Origin: Candidatus Fredericiella danica
Lineage (GTDB): Bacteria > Chloroflexota > Anaerolineae > Caldilineales > Caldilineaceae
NCBI GenBank assembly: GCA_016713335.1
Contig: JADJPH010000014.1
Coordinates: 1 to 64,000 of the forward strand
Direction: 5' to 3'
Length of the DNA: 64,000 nucleotides
Shown here: piece after piece, positions 39,660 through 49,480 of the stretch
How the letters are laid out: each line of letters begins with the position of its first letter
How positions within the stretch are numbered: the stretch's first letter is position 1
Made by a program: the position numbers and the translations under genes
The notes under the pieces: model-generated
The model's input: only the letters and a program-made list of their open reading frames with translations
What the model was told of the DNA's origin: nothing
Database searches by the model: none

Positions 39660-42321
39660 GTGACGCAAATCGATCAGTCTGCGGTCTATCAAAAAGAAAA
39701 CGCACAGTTGCGTGCTCAAGTTGAGACTTTGAGTGAGCAGGCACGTTTGCTGCAGGCGATTGTCGACCATACGCCCGATCTGGTGTGCACCATCGATGTC
39801 GATGGCGTCTACACGTTGCTCAGTCCGTCTTTCCGTGACGTACTCGGCTATGGACCCCAGGACTTGCTGGGACGCTGGGCCTTTGAATTCATGCACCCGG
39901 ACGATCGTGATCGAGTGAATGCCATCTTGGCGCCGATCATGACGGACGGCGGCGCCGGGATCGCCCTCTTTCGATACGCACATGCCGATGGTCAATATTT
40001 ATGGTTTGAGTCTCGCGGCAAAGCCCTCTGGTCAGAAGGTGGGACCATTATTGGCGTCGTCATCATCAGCCGCAATGTCACAGACCAACTACAGTTGCAG
40101 CAAAACCTGGTGGAGTCGCGCCAACAGTTGCGGGCGGTGCTCGATGCCACCGACCAGGCATTCCTATTACTCGGTCGTGATCGGCACATGGTAACACTGA
40201 ACCGGGCGACCGAGCAGATTTACCAGGTCATCATGGGCGGCAACCTCAGGCCCGGCGACCCCGTCGATTCGATTTTCATCTACTTCAATCTACTCGATTA
40301 CTTTCTTGCCAACTTCAGGCGCGCATGTGATGGCGAAAAAGTCTATGTTGAGCGTGCCTTAAAATTAGCGGACGGCAAAGCGATCTGGTTTTCGTTCACC
40401 TACAATCCCGTCTTCTCGGAATCCGGCGAGGTCTCCCACGTCTGTCTCAATATTGCGAATATCGCGCAGCGCAAGGAAATCGAACAACATCTGCTGATGC
40501 AGCAGGATAAAGATCGCCAGTTTGCAGAAAGGCTGACTGCGCTGCATGCAATCAACATGCAGCTTTCACGCGCCGTCGATTGGCAGGAACTTTGCAAACT
40601 GGCGGTCCTTACCGCACGTGACCAGTTTTTTCGTGGACAATTTGACCAGCCGAACGCCTTTCACGGACCTGCAGGTTCAGATTATGGTCCTGTTTGCACG
40701 CACCGTAGGTAACCTCTTCACGCTGAAACGCGCCCTGGCGGAAGTCGAACAGGGTCGGGCGGCTGCGGAACACGCCAACCTGGCCAAGAGCCAGTTTCTT
40801 GCCAGCATGAGTCACGAAATTCGTACGCCGATGAATGCGGTAATCGGGATGACCAGCCTGCTGATGGACACCCCACTGTCGCCGGAGCAGAGCGACTATG
40901 TCGAGACGATTCGCACCGGCGGTGATACGCTGTTGTCGATCATCAATGACATTCTGGATTTTTCGAAGATCGAGTCTGGTTTCCTCGAACTTGAACTTCA
41001 TCCATTCCAGGTCTCAGCATGTATGGAGGAGGCAATCGACCTTTTCGCCGCGCCTGCCGCCAAGAAGGACATCGAAATCGTCTACTCAATCGCTACCGAT
41101 GTGCCGGAGTATGTGCTGGGCGACGTCACGCGGTTGCGCCAGGTGCTCGTTAACCTGATCGGCAATGCCGTCAAGTTCACAGAATCCGGTGAAATATTGG
41201 TATCTGTTGCGCCCGCACCCGAAGGGACGGACGGGTTGCTTCACTTTTCTGTACAGGACACTGGCATTGGGATTCCGGCGGACCGGATCGACCGGCTATT
41301 CCGCTCTTTCTCACAGGTGGATGCTTCGACGACGCGTCGATATGGCGGCACGGGTTTGGGGCTTGCGATCAGTAAACGGCTGGTTGAACTGATGGGTGGT
41401 CGCATCTGGGTGGAAAGTGCACCCACCGTTGGTTCTACGTTTCACTTCACTGTGGCGATGAAGATCGTCGAACCAGTCCTCCGCACGGAACCCAAGGTTA
41501 GCAACCTCCGGGTTCTAATCGTTGATGACAATGACACGAATCGCCGGATCCTTGTGGAACAGACTCAACGCTGGAAAATGTCGCCCCATGCCTGTGCGTC
41601 TGCACGGGGTGCACTCGCGTTGATCGCGACAAATCCTGCTGCGTTTGATGTCGGCATCGTCGACATGCATATGCCCGAGATGGATGGGTTGCAGTTTGTA
41701 GCGGAGTTGTCTACTCAATTTCCCGGCATCCATCTACCGCTGATCATGCTCAGTTCGCTAGGCGATGCCGAAATCTGCCGGCAAGCATTCAGCGCCGGCT
41801 ATGTTGAGTGTCTGACCAAACCAGTCAAACATCGTGTGCTCTTCGATACACTCGCCAGTATCGGGCAGGGCGCTTCACGGGTGAAGCCGGCCCGCGAGGA
41901 CTCCTCGCCGTTTCCGGACAGAAGTGCGCCGATGCGGCCTCTGCGAATCTTGTTGGCCGAAGACAACCTCGTCAATCAGAAGGTGGCGCGCCGCGTGCTG
42001 GATCGGTTGGGCTATCAAGCGGATGTCGCCGCGAACGGCATTGAGGTCCTCGAAGCAGTGGAGCGGCAACCCTATGACGTCATCTTGATGGACGTACATA
42101 TGCCTGAGATGGACGGCATTGAGGCGACAAGGAACCTCAGAAGAAGACTACCGGCTGACCGCCAGCCCATCGTGCTCGCCATGACGGCAGCGGCAACCAC
42201 CGAGGATGAGCAGGCATGTCGTCACGCCGGCATGGATGGCTTCATTACAAAGCCGGTGCGCTGAACAGTTGGCGCACGTGCTTGAGCGGTATGCCGCTAC
42301 TTATTCGCGCGACGACGACTG
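39660..42321 (+). pseudogene. Hybrid sensor kinase: PAS-PAS-(GAF remnant)-HisKA-HATPase-REC-REC, frameshifted
   Basis: Soluble multi-domain kinase. A coiled start (VYQKENAQLRAQVETLSEQA) is followed by PAS 1 (IVDHTPDLVCTIDVDGVYTL), PAS 2 (VLDATDQAFLLLGRDRHMVT), and the first helix of a GAF domain (ALHAINMQLSRAVDWQELCK). The frame shifts near 40620 straight into the last GAF strands (FFVDNLTSRTPFTDLQVQIM), so about 100 residues of GAF core are missing. HisKA has SMSHEIRTPMNAVIGMTSLL, and HATPase has NLIGNAVKFTES and GGTGLGLAISKRLVELMGG. REC1 (VLIVDDND, VDMHMPEMDG) and REC2 (LLAEDN, LMDVHMPEMDG, TKPV) follow. A last indel near 42258 restores AEQLAHVLERYAATYSRDDD, ending at 42321. Its tail overlaps the convergent nitroreductase-family gene. 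Confidence 0.78.
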
Positions 42322-42881
42322 AGTAGTGCCAGGAGCAGCGCGCCGGTTGCCGCGATCCAGACCCAGTCCAGGTCACCGGGACCGCCCGGTCCCGTGCGCG
42401 GCGTCGTTCGCTGAATTCGCACCAGTTTGTATTCCGCGGTCACTTGCGCCAATTCAGTATCGCTCATCGATAGCGGGCGGACGCCGGCTGCGTAGGCCGC
42501 AAAGCCACTGTTGATTAAGACCTGGCGCATGATTGGCAGGCGTTGGTCGGCAGGCATCTCAGATAGATCAGTTGCGGCGCCGGTCCACCAGCCTTCGGGA
42601 AGCCATACTTCCACGGATGGATTCACCACCAGATTTCGATACCAATCCGACACCGCGCCAAACCCGGCAACGCAGTAGATGTCGCCATCGATGATGGCAT
42701 AGTTGACCGGCGTGCGCCGGCTGCGCCCCGTCTTGCGGCCCGTGTGCGTAATCACCATGATGTACCCTACATAGCGATTGCGCAGTCCCCAGTGGTGCAG
42801 GCCCAGCCGCCACATCAGCACCATAAATTTGTTGCCATATTTGAACGCCGTGCGTGCAGTTTGATCAGCAGAAATGCTCAT
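42297..42881 (-). CDS. Deazaflavin-dependent oxidoreductase family protein (Ddn/DUF385) with C-terminal membrane helix
   Basis: A 194-residue protein with the F420-dependent nitroreductase-family core: TGRKTGRSRRTPVNYAIIDG, then YCVAGFGAVSDWYRNLVVNP. A C-terminal hydrophobic helix (LDWVWIAATGALLLALLSRR) would tether it to the membrane. Members reduce quinones or nitro compounds with F420H2, or bind flavin or heme; cofactor use here is inferred. It overlaps the PFK stop by 4 bases (ATGA-type junction) and is the last gene of that operon. Confidence 0.82.
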   Translation of the reverse strand: MSISADQTARTAFKYGNKFMVLMWRLGLHHWGLRNRYVGYIMVITHTGRKTGRSRRTPVNYAIIDGDIYCVAGFGAVSDWYRNLVVNPSVEVWLPEGWWTGAATDLSEMPADQRLPIMRQVLINSGFAAYAAGVRPLSMSDTELAQVTAEYKLVRIQRTTPRTGPGGPGDLDWVWIAATGALLLALLSRRRANK

Positions 42882-44062
42882 GGTTCCTCCGTCCAGAGTA
42901 AGGGTGCTGGCGGCAACGGTCCCGTAAACTGCCGTGCGTAGGCAACAAATGGTTCAGTCACGTCAAAAGCGGTTGGATTGGTGAAGTGGGCGGGCAGGCG
43001 CCGTTCATACCCAATGACCCGTTCAAAGGGTGTCAACTCCGTATACCAACCATGCTCGCGCAGGCGAATCGCCACCATCTCGCCTGTCACGCCGGCCATG
43101 GCTGCAGAAACTGCTTCACGACCGACCGTTTGCGCCATGTCGCGATCGGCAGGACTTGCCAGACTCCGATTCGAACGCTGTGCGGTGTTCAGCCTGACCT
43201 GACGGCACCTGAGACGCAGGCGTTCCTGCACCCGTCGCACAAGATAGGAGGAGACCCCGGCCGACATGCTCAGGATTCGCTGTCCCGATGGATCATGTCC
43301 GGCGCTGCCGAGGCGCTCAGCCCAATAGTTGCCCTGGGCGTCGTGCACACCTTCCGCAGCCACAACGACGCAGATGCCGTCCGTCGCGATGCTCGCGTCG
43401 ATCCGTTCGAACACGCGCTCCTCATCGACCGGGGTCTCTGGCAATAAGATGAGGTGTGGAGGATCCCCCACCTGCGTCCGTGCCAACGCCGCCGCAGCCG
43501 CAAGCCATCCCGCATGCCGTCCCATCACTTCGATGACGACGACCTGATCAAAACCACGCATAGCATAGAGATCAAGCGTGACGTCCTGTGTCGAGTAGGC
43601 GACATAACGGGCTGCGCTGCCGTAGCCGGGCGTCACATCGGTGCCGGCCAAATCGTTATCGATGGTCTTTGGGATGCCGATCACCCGTAGGGAAACCCCT
43701 TCAACTGCGGCGACCGCATTCAGGCGTTGCGCCGCCGCCATCGTGCCGTTGCCGCCTGCCAACAGCACAACGCCGATCCCGGCTACGTCGAGTTGGCGCA
43801 CCATAGGCGCAAAGTTGCCATCCTCCGGCCGGTGCCGGCTTGCGCCAAGCGCTGCACCCGGCTGATGCGCCAATCGATCGAGGTCTGCTTGCGTCAAGCC
43901 GGTGAGATCGACCCAATTGCCGGTCTCCAGTCCGTGGAGACCATAGCGACTACCAAAGATCCTCCCTTGTCCCGGCACGTGCTGCCAAGCTGACACCGCT
44001 CCCGCCAGGGAAGCGTTGAGAACGGCTGTCGGTCCCCCACATTGGGCGATAAGTGCGTTCAT
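42878..44062 (-). CDS. 6-phosphofructokinase family enzyme with unusual GGNGT loop
   Basis: About 394 residues from MNALIAQCGGPTAVLNASLA; an upstream ATG at 44095 overlaps threonine synthase and is unlikely. It would phosphorylate fructose 6-phosphate. The catalytic PKTIDNDL motif and VIEVMGRHAGWLAAAAALAR are present. The phosphoryl-donor loop reads LLAGGNGTMAAA. ATP enzymes have GGDG, typical PPi enzymes GGDD, and a subset with GGPTxVxNAS starts have GGND. Gly after Asn suggests ATP, while Lys in PKTIDND is seen in PPi types. Donor not settled. It starts 1 base after threonine synthase. Confidence 0.85.
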   Translation of the reverse strand: MNALIAQCGGPTAVLNASLAGAVSAWQHVPGQGRIFGSRYGLHGLETGNWVDLTGLTQADLDRLAHQPGAALGASRHRPEDGNFAPMVRQLDVAGIGVVLLAGGNGTMAAAQRLNAVAAVEGVSLRVIGIPKTIDNDLAGTDVTPGYGSAARYVAYSTQDVTLDLYAMRGFDQVVVIEVMGRHAGWLAAAAALARTQVGDPPHLILLPETPVDEERVFERIDASIATDGICVVVAAEGVHDAQGNYWAERLGSAGHDPSGQRILSMSAGVSSYLVRRVQERLRLRCRQVRLNTAQRSNRSLASPADRDMAQTVGREAVSAAMAGVTGEMVAIRLREHGWYTELTPFERVIGYERRLPAHFTNPTAFDVTEPFVAYARQFTGPLPPAPLLWTEEP

Positions 44063-44063
44063 A

Positions 44064-45236
44064 CTACGCCCAGAGATGGGCATACTTGAGACCACTGCCC
44101 GTATTGAATAACACCACAGACTCGTCGGGCTTGACCCAGCCGCTCTCCTTGAGTTTCACTAATCCAGCCAGACAGGCGGCGCCCTCCGGCGCTGGGAATA
44201 TCCCCGTTTTGCTCCCCATCACCCGCGCATACCGCAACATTTCTTCATCGGGCACGGCCAAAGCGGTGCCGTGGCTGTTGCGGATCGCCCGCAGGATCAA
44301 GAAATCACCGATGGCCACCGGCACTCGCAACCCATCCGCCACCGTTTTGGCGCCTTGCCAGAGTTCGGCAAATTCAACACCCTGCTCATAAGCGCGGACG
44401 ATCGGAGCGCAGCCTGTACTCTGGACGCTCACCATACGTGGGCGTGCTGAACCAATCAACCCCATCTGCTCCATCTCATCAAAGGCCTTCCACATGCCCA
44501 CAAGCCCCGTGCCCCCGCCGGTCGGGTAGATGATCACGTCGGGTAGCTGCCACCCAAGTTGCTCTGCGACCTCATATCCCATCGTCTTCTTGCCTTCGAT
44601 GCGATAGGGCTCGCGCAGCGTCGACACATCAAACCACCCGTATTTTGCCACCCCGCGCACCTTCACCCCACAGTCGTTGATGAGACCATTGACCAGATTG
44701 ACATTCGCGCCAAGTTCACGGCATTCCACCTGAAACAGACTCGGCACGTCAACGGGCATATACACATGGGCAGGGAGACCGGCGGCGGCTGCATAGGCGC
44801 TCATCGCACAGGCGGCATTGCCTGCGCTTGGAATTGCAAGTTCCTTCGCCCCCAGTTCGTAGGCACGGCTCACCGCCACCCCCAAGCCGCGCGCCTTGAA
44901 GCTGGCAGTGACATTCAGCCCTTCGTCTTTGATGTAGACTCTGCAGCCGAGTTCTTCACCCAGGCGCTTCGCATCATGTAGCGGGGTCCAGCCTTCACCC
45001 AACTTGAGCATGGCCCAATCATTTTGAACGGGCAGGACCTCTTCATACCGCCACAGACTGGCCTCGCGATCTTTCAGGCTGGCTCTGGTCAGTGTCTCCT
45101 TCGCCTTGTCAAGGTCGTAGCGCACCAGGAGCGGCTTGCCGCATTCCTGGCAGAGATTGATCAATTGATTTGCGTCGTACGTCTTTCCACAGTAGCCACA
45201 CTCCAGGTGTGTCATGGTGGATGCGGTGCTCGCCAT
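44064..45236 (-). CDS. thrC: Threonine synthase
   Basis: A 390-residue PLP enzyme that converts O-phosphohomoserine to threonine. The N-terminal zinc ribbon (CGYCGKTYDANQLINLCQEC) is typical of archaeal/Chloroflexota-type ThrC. The Schiff-base Lys is in NVTASFKARGLGVAVSRAYE, the phosphate loop in IYPTGGGTGLVG. The start at 45236 (MASTASTMTHLECGYCGK) has AAAGGA about nine bases upstream; the ATG at 45263 is less likely. It lies between a 2-hydroxyacid dehydrogenase and PFK, close enough for one operon. Confidence 0.93.
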   Translation of the reverse strand: MASTASTMTHLECGYCGKTYDANQLINLCQECGKPLLVRYDLDKAKETLTRASLKDREASLWRYEEVLPVQNDWAMLKLGEGWTPLHDAKRLGEELGCRVYIKDEGLNVTASFKARGLGVAVSRAYELGAKELAIPSAGNAACAMSAYAAAAGLPAHVYMPVDVPSLFQVECRELGANVNLVNGLINDCGVKVRGVAKYGWFDVSTLREPYRIEGKKTMGYEVAEQLGWQLPDVIIYPTGGGTGLVGMWKAFDEMEQMGLIGSARPRMVSVQSTGCAPIVRAYEQGVEFAELWQGAKTVADGLRVPVAIGDFLILRAIRNSHGTALAVPDEEMLRYARVMGSKTGIFPAPEGAACLAGLVKLKESGWVKPDESVVLFNTGSGLKYAHLWA

Positions 45237-45264
45237 GCAAGCGATCCTTTCGTCTGTATTCAAA

Positions 45265-46248
45265 TTACGCTTTTCGATGATCCCACACTTCGTGATTTAC
45301 CACATCCGCCGGCCGCTCACCCCGCAAAAAGGTGAGCACGCGTTCGACCGCCATCGTCTCCATGCGCGTGCGCCCTTCAAAAGTGACGGAAGCCATATGC
45401 GGCGTCGCTACGACATTGGGGTGATCGCGTAGCCGGAGACTGACAGGAGGTGGCTCGGGGTCAAATACATCCAACCCCGCCCCGAGCAGATGTCCATCGT
45501 CAAGCGCCGCCAGCAAGGCTTCTTGATCGACCAGGGTCCCCCGCGCCATGTTGAGCAAGTAGCTGCCGCGCTTCATCTGCCGGATGCGCCGCTCATCCAT
45601 CAACTTGTAGGTCTCCGCCAGCGCCGGCGCATGCAGGCTCAAAAAATCGGCTTCGGCGATCACGCGATCCAAGGAAGCCAGTTCGATCCCCTGTGCCGCG
45701 GCCTGTTCCTGTGTCACATAGGGATCATAGGCCAACACCTGCATCTCGAAGCCAAGCCGGCAGATTTGACCGACGCGCCGCCCGATGCGTCCAAGACCAA
45801 CCAGCCCCAGCGTCTTGCCAAGCACTTCATCGCCCATGAGGATCCCATTGCGAGGTCCCCAACGCCCCTCGGCAAAGTTGGCGTTGCCTTGTTTTAACCG
45901 TTTTGCCAGCGCCAGGAGCATGGCCACGGTATGCTCGGCAGTTGATTCAGTCGGTCCATCCGGCGTGTTCGTCACCACAATCCCGCGTGCTGTTGCCGCC
46001 GGAAGGTCGACATTGTCGACGCCGATCCCAACGCGCGCGATCAGGCGCAGGTCTGGACACGCATCCATGACGGCGCCATCGTAGCGTAGGAGCGACGAGG
46101 CAATGATCGCCTGTGCACCCGTTGCATTTGCATAGATCGGGGTGGCTGGCAAGGCATGCAGCACTTCGACAGTCGCCGGCAGCAGGGCGGCCGTCGCATC
46201 GAAGAGCGGCGCTTCAAGCCATACCTGGGTTCGTTGTGGAATCGCCAC
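45265..46248 (-). CDS. D-2-hydroxyacid dehydrogenase (phosphoglycerate dehydrogenase-like)
   Basis: About 328 residues if started at GTG 46248 (VAIPQRTQVWLEAPLFDATA); an ATG at 46314 is also open. NAD-binding GLVGLGRIGRRVGQICRLGF is at the centre. The catalytic Arg is in ARVGIGVDNVDLPAATARGI, the Glu in DVFDPEPPPVSLRL, and the His in ATPHMASVTFEGRTRME. No C-terminal ACT domain, so regulation by serine is not expected. It could be a SerA-type or another 2-hydroxyacid enzyme. It precedes threonine synthase by 28 bases. Confidence 0.88.
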   Translation of the reverse strand: MAIPQRTQVWLEAPLFDATAALLPATVEVLHALPATPIYANATGAQAIIASSLLRYDGAVMDACPDLRLIARVGIGVDNVDLPAATARGIVVTNTPDGPTESTAEHTVAMLLALAKRLKQGNANFAEGRWGPRNGILMGDEVLGKTLGLVGLGRIGRRVGQICRLGFEMQVLAYDPYVTQEQAAAQGIELASLDRVIAEADFLSLHAPALAETYKLMDERRIRQMKRGSYLLNMARGTLVDQEALLAALDDGHLLGAGLDVFDPEPPPVSLRLRDHPNVVATPHMASVTFEGRTRMETMAVERVLTFLRGERPADVVNHEVWDHRKA

Positions 46249-46367
46249 GGGGCATTCTCCCAGTGCAGTGGTTGGTTCTCTTGATGGATGTGGAGAGCTC
46301 AGGGGCGTCTCCAATTTTCCGCCCGTCGCCGGAATTGTGCAAATCAGGCAGGTAGAATCTGCGGCAT

Positions 46368-47246
46368 CTATGCTGCCATCGCCGGGATGGCCGGCTGTGC
46401 CGTGGCCAGATCGGTGGTAATGGCCAGGTCCGCATGGCTGCGGAGGAGTGTGACCGGGTAGTCGACATCTTCACCACTCGCATCTTGGACATTGGGGCTG
46501 CCAAAGAGCGCAATCCGCAACACCGCCCGCTGCCAGGCGCCGCCCTGGCAATAGAGCCTGATGCGCCTCGCCCCAAGAATGGCGGCCATCCCCAGTGTCA
46601 CCGCCATCGGCGGCAGCGCCGCAAAGTTACCCCCCGCCGCGCGGGTGGCGTTCATCACGACCGTTTCTGGCGCCAACTGCACCAGCCGTGTGCGGCTCGC
46701 CTTAAACTCGGCGGGCGTCAGGCGAAACCACCGGCTGATCGGCGGTTCGTTGAACGCGATGTGGCCGTGGACGCCGATCCCCCCGTAGCAGGTGTCGATG
46801 CCTCCAACCGCGTGGATCTGCGTCTCGATCTCGTCAAGCCGCCGCGGATTCGGGAAATGAATCTGGGCATCGGGCGGCGCCAGGCCGGCGTCCAACTGCG
46901 CAAAGAGCATTCGGCGCGCAAACCCTTCAAAACTGAGCGGATGGTCAACGCTCACCGCCTGTCCCTGCCAGTCACAATATTCGTCCATAAAGAACAGATG
47001 GGCATGCCGCCACGAGATGTGCGCACGGTTGCAGCGTTCGGCAAGCAACGGATACTGGTTGACCGGGCCTACGGGGAGGATCAGCTTTGTGGGGTGGCCG
47101 GCGGCATTGTTCGCTGCAAGCTCGTCGGCAATTGCCTGGGCGAAATCGGCAAACAGCACAGGGAGACTCTCAACCACGGTGAGACGAACCGGACTCCGGG
47201 ATGGTAGATCCGCCGCCGGCAACTGGAAGATCGGATGCAGGTCCAT
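46368..47246 (-). CDS. Glucosamine-6-phosphate deaminase-like (NagB family) with altered catalytic Asp
   Basis: A 292-residue NagB/RpiA/DevB-fold protein. LFFMDEYCDW keeps the general-base Asp (Asp72 of E. coli NagB). The loop GGIGVHGHIAFNEPP keeps His143 and Glu148 equivalents, but the Asp141 position is His. The C-terminal TLGMAAILGARRIRLYCQGG, the ring-opening/allosteric side of the family, is present. It may still act on an amino-sugar phosphate or a related sugar phosphate, or have changed reaction. It is divergently placed from the VOC gene. Confidence 0.8.
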   Translation of the reverse strand: MDLHPIFQLPAADLPSRSPVRLTVVESLPVLFADFAQAIADELAANNAAGHPTKLILPVGPVNQYPLLAERCNRAHISWRHAHLFFMDEYCDWQGQAVSVDHPLSFEGFARRMLFAQLDAGLAPPDAQIHFPNPRRLDEIETQIHAVGGIDTCYGGIGVHGHIAFNEPPISRWFRLTPAEFKASRTRLVQLAPETVVMNATRAAGGNFAALPPMAVTLGMAAILGARRIRLYCQGGAWQRAVLRIALFGSPNVQDASGEDVDYPVTLLRSHADLAITTDLATAQPAIPAMAA

Positions 47247-47298
47247 GTGATATACTTACGCCATTCCAGCATTCAAAGCCAATGAAAAAGGAGGCACT

Positions 47299-47682
47299 AT
47301 GGGCATTCGTCGGATCGGTATCATTTCGATCCCGGTAAAAGACCAACAGGCGGCCAGGCATTTCTACACGGAGGTGTTGGGCTTCTCCGTGATGCGCGAC
47401 AACCCCATGGGCCCGGATCAGCGCTGGATCGAGTTGGCGCCGGCGCCCGGTGAAACCACCATCACGCTTGTCACCTGGTTCGACAAGATGCCACCGGGCA
47501 GTGTACAAGGTGCGCTCCTCGAGGTGGATGGCCTCGACGATGTCGTGGCGCACCTGCAGGGAAAAGGCCTTACCTGTACTGCAATCGAAAGCGCACCCTG
47601 GGGCAGATTCTCAACGTTCAGCGACCCGGACGGCAACGGCTGGGTGTTGCAGGAAAATGCACCGGAGATGCCGGAAGTATAA
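47299..47682 (+). CDS. Glyoxalase/VOC-superfamily protein
   Basis: A 127-residue single vicinal-oxygen-chelate unit: GIISIPVKDQQAARHFYTEV, LGFSVMRDN, IELAPAPGETTITLVTW, then GRFSTFSDPDGNGWVLQENA. Metal-binding positions typical of the fold are partly visible (Glu in WIELAP and near QEN). A strong ribosome site (AAAGGAGG) precedes ATG 47299. It is the only + strand gene in this part and is flanked by convergent GH4 and divergent NagB-like genes. Substrate unknown. Confidence 0.88.
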   Translation: MGIRRIGIISIPVKDQQAARHFYTEVLGFSVMRDNPMGPDQRWIELAPAPGETTITLVTWFDKMPPGSVQGALLEVDGLDDVVAHLQGKGLTCTAIESAPWGRFSTFSDPDGNGWVLQENAPEMPEV

Positions 47683-47687
47683 GAACT

Positions 47688-49079
47688 TCACGAGAACTGC
47701 GGCAACCACTCTGCAAACGAACCCAAAAAGTCATCCAGGATCGCTCGCGCCCGGTCAATATCGTTGATCATCGGGTCCAGCAGGAGCGCCTGGAGTGCTA
47801 GCGCGCGATCCCCGGTGGCGGCGGCGTCCACCACGACCGACGCCAATTCCACCTCACGACGGCACAATTCAGTGATTGCCGGCGGCAACGCCGGCACACT
47901 GACACCGTGAATCCCGGCACGATTCAGCACACAGGGCACCTCTGTAATGGCCCAGTCGGGCAGCCCGGGCAGCGCTCCCCGATTGGGAATGCTGACGGCA
48001 GGATAGTAGGTGTTCGCATCGTAGGTGATGCCCAAGATCATCTCTACTGCCCCTTCGCTGTGGACGGTGCGCAGGTGCTCGATCGGCTCGATTCCCGCCG
48101 CCATCGCATCCGCGCGCGCCCGCACGTTCTTGCGCCGGGTAATATTTCCGTCCCAACTCTGTAGCTTGAGATCGTATTTCTCCCACGGCTTTGCCAACGG
48201 GTCATGCGTCCAGGCCAGGTATTCCACCATATGCGTGTCACCGGCCGTCGGACAAATCCCGAAGATCTCAAAGAGTTCCCGCGTCATCGGTTCAAATGTG
48301 CGGCGAAACCGGTTGAGGTATTGCTCACGAAATAGCGGATAGACGTCTTCGCCGGTCTTGCGGTCGACCAGGCTCTGAATCCAGGCAAAGTGATTGATAC
48401 CGGAAGACAGAATATTGAACCGTTCATATCCGGTCCGGATCATTTGCATCAACGGCGGAATATTCGTGGCGTCGGTATGCACGTTAAATTCGTCACCGTT
48501 CGGCGTCTCGATGCCGTACTCGTCAGCAAGCACCGCTGCCACCATCGCATAGGCCCACAAGAACTGGTGGCAGAGACCCACACACCGGATGCGTGAATAG
48601 CGATTCACCGCCATCCCCAACCGGCTCAGGGGATTGGTGAAGTTGATCATCCACGCATTTGGGCAAAGTTCTTCCATGTCGTGGGCAATATCGAGCATCT
48701 CCGGGACGTTGCGGCAGGTGTGGGCGAAGCCGCCTGGACCGCTGTTTTCCGCATACGGTTGGCGCACGCCGTGGCGCAGGGGAATTTCCCAGTCTTGACG
48801 CCACACCACCTCACGGGGACCGACCTGGATACAGACGATCACGAAATCGGCATCGGGCAGCAGTGTGCGCCGATCGGTGCTCGCCTGGATCGACATGCCG
48901 GCATCCCACTCGCGGTTCATGCGTTCCGCAAGCTGATGCATCGTCTCCAGCGTCTGGGCGTTGATGTCGCACAGCCCCAGCGTCGCCCCGCGCAGTTTTG
49001 GCTCGCGGATCAGTGTCGCCAGCGCTCCGGTGCCAAAGATGGCGCTTCCCGCGCCGATGACTACGATTTTTATGCTCAT
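47688..49079 (-). CDS. GH4-family NAD-dependent glycosidase (alpha-galactosidase/alpha-glucosidase type)
   Basis: About 463 residues from MSIKIVVIGAGSAIFGTGAL. The NAD site (GAGSAIFGTG) opens the protein. GH4 signatures follow: MINFTNPLSRLGMAVNRYS, the Mn-binding Cys-His in RCVGLCHQFLW, GINHFAWIQSL and DTHMVEYLAW. GH4 enzymes open glycosides by oxidation-elimination and need NAD and Mn. It is downstream of the ABC importer, separated by a toxin-antitoxin pair, so it probably cleaves the imported glycoside in the cytoplasm. Confidence 0.92.
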   Translation of the reverse strand: MSIKIVVIGAGSAIFGTGALATLIREPKLRGATLGLCDINAQTLETMHQLAERMNREWDAGMSIQASTDRRTLLPDADFVIVCIQVGPREVVWRQDWEIPLRHGVRQPYAENSGPGGFAHTCRNVPEMLDIAHDMEELCPNAWMINFTNPLSRLGMAVNRYSRIRCVGLCHQFLWAYAMVAAVLADEYGIETPNGDEFNVHTDATNIPPLMQMIRTGYERFNILSSGINHFAWIQSLVDRKTGEDVYPLFREQYLNRFRRTFEPMTRELFEIFGICPTAGDTHMVEYLAWTHDPLAKPWEKYDLKLQSWDGNITRRKNVRARADAMAAGIEPIEHLRTVHSEGAVEMILGITYDANTYYPAVSIPNRGALPGLPDWAITEVPCVLNRAGIHGVSVPALPPAITELCRREVELASVVVDAAATGDRALALQALLLDPMINDIDRARAILDDFLGSFAEWLPQFS

Positions 49080-49121
49080 GATTTTGGCGAAGTGTTGCGC
49101 CCCCAAACGGGCATTAGTGGA

Positions 49122-49469
49122 TTACAGTGGCAAATATAGGACTACGCCATTCCATTCAGAGGGATCGCTACATCGTATCAGTAGTAGGATCTGGTCAATC
49201 GCATCTCTCACAGGTAGGCGGTCGTTTAGGATGATGATACCAGGCATCGGTCTACCTGTGATGACGCGGGCATACGCGAAATCGGGTATCGTGGCCCGAT
49301 CGTGTGTCAGTAATAACCGATTGTGGTCTGCCGCCCATTCGAGTAGTATGGGGTCGGCACACCCTGGACACACATCATAGGTGCGTACGACATCAAGTGT
49401 TGGTTCACGAAGAAGTAGACCACGCAAGATATCGCTGTTGAAGTTTTCGTCACCGATGAGCTTCCACAT
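49122..49469 (-). CDS. DUF5615 PIN-like toxin
   Basis: A 115-residue protein with the Mut7-C/DUF5615 PIN-like layout: GDENFNSDILRGLL at the start (DEN metal site), VRTYDVCPGCADPILLEWA, then LLLTHDRATIPDFAYARV with TxD. Such proteins are predicted ribonuclease toxins paired with DUF433 antitoxins, as here: the antitoxin gene ends 11 bases upstream. It lies inside the carbohydrate locus, between the permease and GH4 genes. Confidence 0.88.
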   Translation of the reverse strand: MWKLIGDENFNSDILRGLLLREPTLDVVRTYDVCPGCADPILLEWAADHNRLLLTHDRATIPDFAYARVITGRPMPGIIILNDRLPVRDAIDQILLLIRCSDPSEWNGVVLYLPL

Positions 49470-49480
49470 AGCATACAGGA

